Shown: positions 35,837 to 45,204 of the stretch, piece by piece
Numbering within the stretch: the first letter of the stretch is position 1
How the letters are laid out: each line of letters starts with the position of its first letter
Origin: Cladobotryum mycophilum
Lineage: Eukaryota; Ascomycota; Sordariomycetes; Hypocreales; Hypocreaceae
DNA: 64,000 nt
Assembly: GCA_036429605.1 (NCBI GenBank)
Contig: JAVFKD010000015.1
Coordinates: 2,131,421-2,195,420, forward strand
Reading direction: 5' to 3'
The notes under the pieces: model-generated
Told to the model about the DNA's origin: nothing
What the model saw: only the letters and a program-made list of their open reading frames with translations
The model's database searches: none
Program-made: the position numbers and the translations under genes

Positions 35837-36082
35837 TTATTTGGAGAATTTAGCCCTGCCAAGCGAACCTCCTCCTTGATATTCAGCCTGGGTGACGTAT
35901 CCGTGGTGGCGCGACTCAGGCAGATGAATTTCCTGAGAGGTTATTGGTGAATGGGGTTTGGAGCTGGAGCTGGAGCTGGAGCTGGGGTTGAAACGACGAG
36001 ACGTGAGCCTGTCACCGATGCATGTGTTGAGGGGAGCTTGGGAGGGGGGAAGCTTGGCTTTACTTTCGTAAACCATATACAT
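35837..36082 (-). CDS. Possible small hypothetical protein (81 aa)
   Basis: A complete ATG-to-stop frame of 81 residues with a Ser tract from a GGAGCT hexanucleotide repeat (35959-35982) and a neat C-terminal block (HHGYVTQAEYQGGGSLGRAKFSK split by small residues). The C-terminal part looks like real protein rather than noise, but there is no known domain, signal peptide or conserved neighbour. It could equally be chance. Confidence 0.3.
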   Translation of the reverse strand: MYMVYESKAKLPPSQAPLNTCIGDRLTSRRFNPSSSSSSSSKPHSPITSQEIHLPESRHHGYVTQAEYQGGGSLGRAKFSK

Positions 36083-37703
36083 GGATGCCTTTGAAGCATG
36101 TGATTCCTCGTACTATTATTTCACAAAAAGAGTTCCGTCCCCACGTGTTCATCATACATGAGCTTATCGCTTTTTTGATTGTTTATTAATACTTGAACTG
36201 GGTTGGCTGTTTGTCCGTATTCGGCCGAGTTCGGGAATACGTGAAGCTTCCTCGTGGTGAAAGAAATTGGATTGATGGTAGGTTTTTTGATGCTATGATG
36301 GTGATTTTTTTTCATCTTTCGTCTTTCTTTCCTTCTTTTTTCTTTCCTTCTTTTCTTTTCTTTTTTTCTTTCTTTTGTTGCAGACGATGTTTTTTGTGCA
36401 TAGAACCAAGACCTTGTTGTATGGACTCAAAAGTTTCACCGTCTCATGCTACCATTTCTTTTACTGGGTCTTGAGTATGTGTCTGGTGTCCACGCTCGAC
36501 TGCGTTCTTAGCCCTTGGAATCGGATTCATGGCCCATGGCGTAATGGCATCTTCGGCTGTCCATACCCAGTTTTGGCGCTTGGAAGGTGTACCGAGTGTT
36601 GTGTATATCCCATGTGGGTATTAGATCGTTCTCTCATGATGCGCCTCGTAGGTTGCATTGTATTGCATGGAATAGAATAGCCGTCGGTAGTTGATGATAC
36701 CGACGATGATCGTATCGACCCCGGACAGCGAGCCTCTATGCCGTACTACCCTTTCTAGTCTAGGTAATGGGATCTAGTGAGAGTACGATAACTAGAATGT
36801 AGGGGACTCGAGAAGCCATCTGCCAGTAAAACAATTACACCGTGACGTAGCTGTGGTGGATGATGGCCTTTAGAGTTGTGAGACGACAACCGTTTACACG
36901 ACCTTCAACACGGGTCCGACCTTGGGGTGGTGTTCATGCTAGGAAAGGATAGTCTGGTACGTCAATATCTGCATGTATTCATGATACTAGGGTCTTTGAT
37001 CCCCCGTGATAATCTTGTTTAGACCTGCCGAGCCCCATAACGGAATGGAGTGCCTGTGAGTGAACTCTCACTCGAGGACCTCGATGTGATTATTGCAGAG
37101 TAAAAGAATAACGGGAAAATAGCATCGCAAACTCCATCTCTCAGGATGATGCAAGAAGATTATCCTACCATGAACGACTGGTTTGTCCTGTCCTAATTCT
37201 AGGTATGCACCGTCGATAGGGTCCATTGAAGAACCACATCCTTCTTACACTTCATGGCGAGATACCTCGCTTGCCAAGTGTTTGTATGTCTTGTACGGTG
37301 TACCCCTCATCACATGCAACTATGATGCCTTTGCTAATAGGAAAAGCTAACAAAATGAAATGGCGCATACAATTTCGGGGGAGGGGGCTCACAAACCTCA
37401 CGTTTGGAGTGTAGGTCGCCTTTGTACTCTGGAGTTTGAGTCGACATCAGGATTCCTTGGGGGGAGGGGTTGATATTTGTAGCCAACCACGGCGGGGTAA
37501 TATTTGGGGGGACGAAACGCGGGGTGACAATGAGATGACGGACAGGCACAAACACTCTAGCAGGAAAGGGATCTTATTCCAAATCATGGTATCTTAACAT
37601 GGCCTTTCTGCTCATCGTTGGGCATGGCTCATAATCCCGGGCTATACTTTCTTGATTTCTATTGTATTTGGATATAACATTGATCCAATCATAAGTATAC
37701 CAG

Positions 37704-37742
37704 GTAGATAGGTAAGTGGGTGGGTAGGTGGGTAGGTAGGCA
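37704..37742. repeat. Imperfect GGTA/GGTG tetranucleotide repeat
   Basis: A run of GGTA, GGTG and GGTAG units in AT-rich intergenic DNA downstream of the HET gene. Confidence 0.75.
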
Positions 37743-37880
37743 GTATAAGAGATGTCTAATCTTCAAAAAGGGCATGCCTTTCTGTACGATAGATGCCAGG
37801 AGACTGATCTGTTAGCATTTGATCTAACCTCAAGTACTAAAAGATTCATAGCTCGAAATGGCTGAATGCTTTTTCCAACA

Positions 37881-40271
37881 CTAACAGATACGTAACACAT
37901 CAAACTCCCGCCTAATGCCCTCTGCTTCCAACTCGCCCATCACTTCACCGTACATGACACCATGCACATATGCCTCACCCATAAGCTGATACAAATCACC
38001 GCCTTCACACGGTCTCAGGATGAACGGCACGCTGGCGCCTACTAGGACGCAAATGACGTCCCCGGGGGCTACTCGTGACCGAGCCAGCCCGTAGTATCCC
38101 GCCGGCGAACAAAAGAAGCGGAAGCCGGCCTGTGTGAGGTAGTTGGTGTCTGGAAGCTTGGAGAAAACGGCGTTCAAAGGGCCCAATAATGCTGGCGATG
38201 GTTGACCGTTGGGAGACTTGGAACCTGGACCTAATGCTACGTCATCTTCTTGGCCGCCGACTTCACCAGCAGTATCAACCTCGCCGAGTTCGCTCTCCAG
38301 GTTCCCCATCATCCTCATCCTTTCTGGCGTGTGAATGCCCCGGCAAATAGTCGACCAGAACGCCACCATCCTCGAATCACCAGCCTGGTGCACGTAATCC
38401 CCGCGGTTCCCTTCCCACTTGAGGCGCTCGGAAAGGTCCAAGCCCGCGCACGCCGCCCAGGACACCACACACTCCTCCCAGCTGCGGTAGGAACCGACCG
38501 TGTCCCCTATACACGCGGGGGACTCGGCGACTCGATCGATTATCACGCCGAGACACTCCATGATGCGATCCGGTCGACCCTCTGCGTCTGGGTGGAAGCG
38601 GGGCGAACAGGTCAGTTTGCCGCTGGCATGGGGAGCACGCGGATCGCCCTGCACGCGATACCGCAGACTGCGCGTCTTTTGACCCGGGTTCCAATCGGGG
38701 ACCCATGAGGGGAGCCTGTCTCGTCCTTGCAACATTTCCGGTGAGCGCTCCTCGGCAAAGCTCAGCAGGTTCAGACCAAAGTCCTCCTTGGAGATGGCCG
38801 CCTTTGCGATTTGGGTATATGTATTCTCGAGTGTGTTGTCAGGTCCGTAATCGGGGACTACGTCGCTGTAGCCGTCACTCGCAAGGCCGAGGAATGCATA
38901 TACATTGTCCAAGGGATCCGTGGCCTGGCACTGGCGGGCATGCAGCATCAGTGTCTGGACGTCGAGCCCTTGCTCGGCCTCCCATTTGTCGCGGTCATCC
39001 AGGAAGAAGTCGTGAAAGTCGGTTCTCAGCTCTCGCAGCCAGGACAGGCCACGACATACCGGTACCAATGTCTCAAGTCCCTTCGTTGGTACGATGGGGT
39101 CGTCTTTGAGCGTAAGCTGTTGTTGCTGTCCATCAACACCGCCGTGGCTAGCAGGCTGAAAGTAGCCGACAAGTAGCATGGCGACTGCCTTTGCCGAATG
39201 CATTGCTCTTGCAAACGCCTCTCTATCCATCTCCTGCACATCTGTATTGACGGTCATGGCTCTGGCGACCAACAATTCTTGCGCAATCCATGCCCGACTC
39301 CAGTACGGGTCTCTGAGCAGTGCACCAACGGCGTCCCAGTCGAATCCTTTGCTATACAGCTTCTCCAGCAGCATCTTGGCGTATTCTCTCTGCGTATCCA
39401 AATCATTTCGCATGACATCTGTCCATGGCTTGTCAAGCGTAGCCTCGACCCTGGCTTGAACGTCATTCAGCCATAACATCTCCCTCAGCCCTGCCGAGAG
39501 TAACGGGTCCGACCCAAGCCATGCAAATACAATTGACTCTGCGTAAATGTGTCGCATAAGCTGCACCTGATGACCCTTTTCCACGGCGTTACTCTGGTCG
39601 ATGCATATTTGGTCCGCCCAGATGTTGGCCGCCAGCGTCAGGTCTCGATCGTCCTGGTCATCGACGTCGAGGCGCTGAGCGACACGCGCGAGGGCGCCCC
39701 CAAGGGGAGCAAAGACGTTGAAGCGCTGACCGTTGATGAGAACCGGGACCGTCTGGCGTGGGTTCCCGGCGCGATACGAGACAGCGATGAAGCAACCGGC
39801 CTCTGCAAGCGGGACGGGCTGTAGCAGCTTAAACGATAGCAGCGAACTTTGGTGGTTTCGCTGGATCTGAAGGAGACGGATTTCTCGATTGGCGTGATTG
39901 AGATGCTTGTAGTTTTTATTGTTGTAGAATGATGCATTTTCAGGGCTGTGGAAGTGCTTGTACGCTGTACTTGTCGAGGTGCTGGACAGCATTCTGATTG
40001 TCATGCTCCAGCAGCGGAAACGTAGAACTGTACGCATAATTGAGAACCTCGAGACCATCCGTGTAATATATGATATTGTACAAATGGCCTTGCCAATAAC
40101 CTTGGTTGATATAATAACGTAAAATAAACAAAACTGTTTAAGTACAGAGAAAATAGTAACCCATAGACTCCTACTACAATAAACAATTGCGGCAAACAAG
40201 CTAGATCTACAGTGCTTTGGTAGACAGAGCTGGAGGCCGTTAGGCTGCCAAAACATAGCCACCACGTACAT
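37881..40271 (-). CDS. HET-domain protein (heterokaryon incompatibility)
   Basis: A single-exon protein with the HET domain in its N-terminal half. The conserved blocks are present in order: CFIAVSYRAG (usually SYxWG; the Trp is missing), WADQICIDQSNAVEKGHQVQLMRHIY, and DPYWSRAWIAQELLVAR. A linker carrying LDNVYAFLGLA follows, then the divergent C-terminal half. HET domains in known systems trigger cell death on contact between incompatible strains. The frame is open from the ATG at 40271 (796 aa), but residues 1-93 are hydrophobic and unlike the family. Starts at 40004 or 39992 (about 703 aa, MLSSTSTSTAYKHF..) fit better. The preceding gene on the same strand ends at 40340, leaving 68 to ~350 bases, so its promoter must be short or lie within that gene. 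Confidence 0.88.
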   Translation of the reverse strand: MYVVAMFWQPNGLQLCLPKHCRSSLFAAIVYCSRSLWVTIFSVLKQFCLFYVIISTKVIGKAICTISYITRMVSRFSIMRTVLRFRCWSMTIRMLSSTSTSTAYKHFHSPENASFYNNKNYKHLNHANREIRLLQIQRNHQSSLLSFKLLQPVPLAEAGCFIAVSYRAGNPRQTVPVLINGQRFNVFAPLGGALARVAQRLDVDDQDDRDLTLAANIWADQICIDQSNAVEKGHQVQLMRHIYAESIVFAWLGSDPLLSAGLREMLWLNDVQARVEATLDKPWTDVMRNDLDTQREYAKMLLEKLYSKGFDWDAVGALLRDPYWSRAWIAQELLVARAMTVNTDVQEMDREAFARAMHSAKAVAMLLVGYFQPASHGGVDGQQQQLTLKDDPIVPTKGLETLVPVCRGLSWLRELRTDFHDFFLDDRDKWEAEQGLDVQTLMLHARQCQATDPLDNVYAFLGLASDGYSDVVPDYGPDNTLENTYTQIAKAAISKEDFGLNLLSFAEERSPEMLQGRDRLPSWVPDWNPGQKTRSLRYRVQGDPRAPHASGKLTCSPRFHPDAEGRPDRIMECLGVIIDRVAESPACIGDTVGSYRSWEECVVSWAACAGLDLSERLKWEGNRGDYVHQAGDSRMVAFWSTICRGIHTPERMRMMGNLESELGEVDTAGEVGGQEDDVALGPGSKSPNGQPSPALLGPLNAVFSKLPDTNYLTQAGFRFFCSPAGYYGLARSRVAPGDVICVLVGASVPFILRPCEGGDLYQLMGEAYVHGVMYGEVMGELEAEGIRREFDVLRIC

Positions 40272-40339
40272 CCCATACTATTAATCCATCTCTATCCAAA
40301 TCTTAAGTTGTACATCACGTCAGCGCTAACCTACCTATC

Positions 40340-43300
40340 TCATCGACTTCTCCCTGATCCGAACGTACGATGCTCCTCAAAAGTATCCCAATCAAGTCGC
40401 AACATCCCCTGGATATCCCAATCTCGAAGAATCTTGCATTCTGATTTATGGCCCTTGTCTTTCCAGCCGGTTAACTGACAAGTCTGACGTGCAAGCACCA
40501 TTAGTATACTGTATAAGAAGAAGAGAGAGAAAGATGGGTTGGATGGGTAGTTGGTTACCTTATCGCAATAGCTGAAAAGTATGCATTTCGTGCACCTTCT
40601 CAACGAGCTTGCTTTCCGATCACATCCATGGCATATGCCCTCGTCCTTCTCCACTGCGGCGTACTTCTGGACCCGATCACTAAGCCCTAATAATTCCTCA
40701 AGACCCATGGGAAAGATCTAATGCACGCGTTAGTGTGGGCGACTTCTGGCCAACAAAAGAAAGAGGTCAATCAAGTCAACATCACCTTTAGCATTTCTGG
40801 GCCCTCGTGGTGGATTACAATGAAAGAATCTATAAAGCGATAGAGTTCTGCATATAAGACGGCAATCGTATTGCCTTTCTGAATCAAGGAGGGAGCCAGT
40901 TCATTGCCACGGTTATCTGTATGGAAAGCGATTGGAATCCTCCGGCCCGTCTTGTCCCTCACAACAAGCCTCGGGCGAGCAATGTCTTTAACATCAACAA
41001 TTTCAGCGAGAAAACACCAATTCCTTCGTGGACCATAGGTAAATCCCTCCGTTGCGAAATAGTCAGGGTCAACGCTGCCCGCTCTCGGTAGAGATCTGAG
41101 GTCGGGGAAGGCCTTGTTGCTTCGTAAATTAGCGTAGTGTAAAGCTCTTTTTGGCTCCATTTTCTGGGCACTATTCTTGAAAGACCGCTCTTTGGGCTCT
41201 GGGGGAACGTCGTTTGGTTGCAAACTTTCTCTGCTAGAAAGGTTATGCAACCCGTCCTGGGAGGGCTCCCTTGTCGAGTTGCTTGGATTTTTTACTTCAG
41301 GGTTATCATGATCCTCTACTATTGTTTGGGCAGAACGGGCATGTTGAGCCAATACTTTGGCCTGCATCAGATCTCTGTAAAGGTTGGCTTTCACGCCACG
41401 TATTCCGTTTTTCGTGTAGTTGAGTCCTGATGACAGCTTTGCCAATGCTTTTATAGAGACGTCTACAGCAGCAATGCATATGGTAACCAGGATAAGGAGT
41501 ATATAAAGTAGAGCAAACATGATTCGCTTAACGGCATCCTTGAGGATAGGCACTAATCGAGAATCTGTAATCTCTTCGCTGTAGGGCTTGCCTTTGGGTT
41601 TAGAATCAGGCTGTGGGGATGTCGAGGCCTTTAATTGCACCTCATCCAGTAGACTTTTGTGCAGTCGCTGGAAGTGGTTATCTAAGAGAACAGCGTCATC
41701 TTGTTGGACATTGTGCTTTTGGTCAGTATCTTCATAATTAACGGGTTCTTGTTGAACGTGGATTTCTTTTTCCGCGACACTATTTTCACCATAGTCATGC
41801 TGTTCAATAGTATCTTGTGGTTTGATTTCATCCTCTCGAATGAAATCCCTTTTTTCATCGTCTTGCTGAATATGAACGTGCTGTTGAACAGATTCTTGCT
41901 GTTGAACATGACCCTGTTCATAACCAGGTTGCTGATCACCAGCCTGGGCTTTGTCCTGTAGTTTGACTTGCTCCTTTTCCATTTGAAGCTCTTGTTTGAG
42001 AGTGGCTTGTGCATATCGCTCAGTGTTAATTTCTTGTTGACTGTCATCTTCTTCAGTAACGACATCATGATGATCATTGTCCTCTTGTTTGGATTCCCCT
42101 TTTAGGCCTGCGTCCGGGAATAGACTGTAAGGCGTCTGGAGGTCTAACATGAGCTCTTCTGGCAGAGTGTCTCGCTCACCATTGAGGAATCTCTGAAAGG
42201 CCAAGTTCATTGCAGCGGATTCAGTGCGAAAAGCCTCCATGCTTGGAATTTTTGGATTCGGCCACTGCTTCCATACAACCTCTCCATCCCATCCAAGCGA
42301 TCTCATCAGCTCAGCCAGGCCAAAAATATGCCTCAGTTGGCGGTCCGCATTTGCTCCTTCAAGGTTCTTCCCAACCTTGCAAGGTTCGCTCAAGAACCAC
42401 ATCACGAGATCCAGAAATCTCTCTCGGCGGTTATATATAATCTTGGTACCGTGAAAGGCATGGTCTAGTAAAAGGCCATTTATTTTTTGCATATGCGTTG
42501 TCTCGATTCGGAAGAAAGGAAAGCCGAAATTGTCGCTGTCGCGAAGCCTTCCATCCCAGCCGGGTTTCGGATAGGCCTCCCCGTCGATATAAACAGTATA
42601 GTCGTTGTCAGCTTTACATACGGGCAGATCATGCAGAATGGACTTGGTCCCAAAGTAATTGTACATAGCCGATAGCATAGCCACCCGCATCCTTTTCACG
42701 TTCGGATGCGGATCAAGCGACCCCCTGGCAGGTTTCCAGATCGCAGAACGAACATTAATTTCGGGGACACGGGGGCGAATTCATGAAATGAAAAGCCCTC
42801 TCTAGCCATTTTCTCCCCGGTATTTTCGTCTTCGACCCAAGAGGTTGGTCCTTCACGGACATTGCAGCAGTTTTCGGTGAGGATAAACTCCTCATCTTCG
42901 TTAGCAGGGGTACAGATTGTCATGAACATCTCTGTAACCTGATCGATGAACCACTCGGCATCTGGAGGATATATTTGCTTTCTTATTGTATCTTTCCATT
43001 TGTTGTCGGGGTCCAGTTCTATATCTAAAATGGCCTCGAGGTTACGCAACCAAACATCAAAGGGTCGCTCAATGTTATGCTGCGTCATGTAGTCTCGAAG
43101 CGTATCTCGATCTTTTTCTGCGTAATCTTTTGCATGCTGGTTGTACCGTTGATGCACACCTGATCCACGGTACTTGAGTAGAAAAATCCACTTCCGCAGT
43201 AATTCCTTGTCGGTTCTCTTCAGCCATATCATCGGCTTCCCTTGGTCATGCTCTCTGATGATTCGACTGTAAATTTTACCTATTCGACTTTCTAATAGAC

Positions 43301-43607
43301 CAAACTTCTTCTCAATGCGTCGCCGGTTGAGTGCAATTGGCTTCGCATCATCGTACATGTCAAACAGCCCAAACGAACGCCGAACGACACATTCTTCCAG
43401 AATAAAGGTCTTGGCCGATGTGTTGACGCTATTCATGAGATAGTCCTCTAGATATTGACCACTTTTGCGAAGCTGCTTTCTGCGTTTTGTGCGAGAGCTG
43501 TTTGCATCAATGTTTACGCGATGGGAGAAGTTTTTGAGGAGAAATTGAGGAATAAAGTGCTGATACTGCCGCTTTTCTGCCGACGACGACGACGACGACG
43601 ACGACAT
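40340..43607 (-). CDS. DUF4238 protein with transmembrane segment and C-terminal MYND zinc finger, one frameshift
   Basis: Exons 43607-40786, 40717-40559 and 40483-40340; corrected length is about 1041 aa. Residues 1-~480 match DUF4238: after a poly-Ser start comes QYQHFIPQFLLKNFSH, then the EEFILTENCC block and FAPVSPKLMFVLRSG. A one-base loss in the C run 42721-42725 shifts the frame; restored, it continues SLDPHPNVKRM and the family's DNFGFPFFRIETTHM block. Next come ~140 Gln/Glu/Asp-rich residues, one membrane helix (MFALLYILLILVTICIAAVDV), a linker, a NWCFLAEIVDVKD domain typical of fungal MYND proteins, and the MYND finger split by introns: CHGCDRK, CTKC, YCDK, then TCQ..W..H..C. No stop separates the DUF4238 and MYND parts. 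Function is unknown. Alternatively these are two genes, the second starting near MEPKRALHY (about 41160). Confidence 0.75.
43584..43605. repeat. (GAC)n trinucleotide repeat coding poly-serine
   Basis: Seven GAC units on the plus strand, read as TCG serine codons right after the start of the DUF4238 gene. Confidence 0.85.
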
Positions 43608-44473
43608 TATGAAGATAATATTGAGACTAGTCTGACTAAATGAACGCTATGAATAAAGCGTAGAGACTAAAGGCTCCGCAGAAATATTGGCGCTTGTTAT
43701 GCTTTGACATGGACGATGTGACGATCTTGATGAGAATGCGGAGTATAAGGCGGGGTAATAATGAAAGGCTTCATGGTCCGTGACTAACGTCAATGTCGGA
43801 CTATAGTTAATCCGGCGATCACAATGTCCTGGGAGAGGTTATTACATTCGTTATATATTTATTACTTTACATATAACATTTAAAATATGATGAAGAGATA
43901 GTCGTACATTAACCAACTAGAACTGATTGGTGGTACCTAGAACATAGGTAGCTCCTATGGAATCGGTGCAAGAGGGGAAGAGAACTGTGAGTACGAACAG
44001 AAACTGTGAGCAACCAAAACATCCCAGTGAGCATACAAAGTATGAACGATGTCTCTTTTCAGCAGAAAATTTAACCGACAATTGCTTCTGTTGAAGAATC
44101 TCCGTTATGACTTGCTGAAGGTACCTATCTATTAGTCCTCCCGTAACATCCAGCTCGTCCATCGTTAAGTAGATAAGCGAGTCATGATGCACGTCTTATC
44201 ATGAATTGTGTTCAACCGGAGAGGTGGGTTTCCGTGACTCACCACGGCAGTCGAAAGATTAAGGCATGCCCCAATGGGTCGAATTGGCTAATCATCACGA
44301 AGAGCAGCGGTAGATGCTTTATGAAGTGTAGTAATTCAGAATATATACAGAGGGTGGTGATGGCCAACTCAAGAGCTAGCAAGGGGAGCTATATACAAGC
44401 AAAGATATGTAGTGTAGGAAGTATGTGGCTATACAATATGTACATTTTCTGCCTTAAATGTAATCTTTTCCAT
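43608..44473. other. Intergenic, nothing recognised
   Basis: AT-rich region upstream of the DUF4238 gene and downstream of the secreted protein gene; no gene seen. Confidence 0.55.
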
Positions 44474-45204
44474 TTAGGCGGTGTAACTCTTGCCAGTGCC
44501 GTACTGAATGTTAGTGACCTTCTGGCCGGTGGGCTGGTGAGGGTCACCGAGCTGGTGAGCGCACTTGGGCTGGTTGCTGACGTTGCGGTTGTAGGTGCAG
44601 ACCTCATTCCAGCCAAAGTGGCAGACGGGGTCGAGCATGTTGATGAACTCGTAGTTCTTGGCGACCCAGGAGTTGGGCTTGGTGCGGATGCAGTTGTCGA
44701 TGAAGTTGACGCTGTTGGAAGCGCTGACGGGCAGCTTTCCGTTGTGCAGGAGCGAGCTGCACTCACTCATCGGGACGTTCTCCCACTGCATGTTCACTCC
44801 ACCGCCCTGGTGAGGCTGGGAGGCGGCGGACTGGCCAAAGACAAGGAAGTTCCCTATACATGTATACAATTAGCAAACTTCATTCAGGTCCATAAAAAGG
44901 GGCTTTCATTTGGGCAAAACAAACACATATCGTATGAAACATCGTGTGCTCCTCCTGAAGTGTCGATCTTGAGGACGTGGCCGGTGCGACCCTGGTAGGT
45001 GAGCTTAACGCAGATGTTGTCGCAGTCAACGGCGCCGGGCCAGTAGGCGACGTGGTTGGTGTTGATGAGGCATCCCAAAACGCCGACAGAAGAAGAGTAT
45101 TGCTCGTGAGGAGTGACGCTGACGGTACCGGCACGGCGGACGGGGTTGGCGGAAACGGAGGCAACGGTGGCCAGGATGGCAGACAAGAACTTGATGGAAG
45201 GCAT
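44474..45204 (-). CDS. Secreted protein with a probable double-psi beta-barrel (barwin/expansin-like) domain
   Basis: Exon 1 (45204-44927) starts with a signal peptide (MPSIKFLSAILATVASVSA) and a Lys/Arg-free mature start after NPVRR. It continues with a Cys-containing block (GVLGCLINTNHVAYWP, AVDCDNICVKLTYQGR) and SGGAHDVSYD, which resembles the D-L-S motif of double-psi barrels. Exon 2 (44853-44474) continues NFLVFGQSA, several further Cys, and ends GKSYTA. The family is a conserved fungal secreted protein of about 215 aa; I cannot give a function. The only sensible intron (44926-44854, GTGTTT..TATAG) joins the exons out of phase by one base, so either two G are missing at the exon 2 start or the donor is elsewhere. 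Confidence 0.7.

Larger units (their letters stand above)
35416..37880. other. 2.5 kb mostly gene-free region
   Basis: Apart from one possible small gene on the minus strand (35837-36082), nothing was recognised. The region contains a long T/C tract (36305-36380) and a GGTA-type repeat (37704-37742). Confidence 0.5.

Noticed and set aside
39992..40271. Hydrophobic N-terminal 93 residues of the HET frame as a true membrane domain
   Set aside because: Unlike the family, AT-rich, and later ATGs give a normal HET start; kept only as an alternative.
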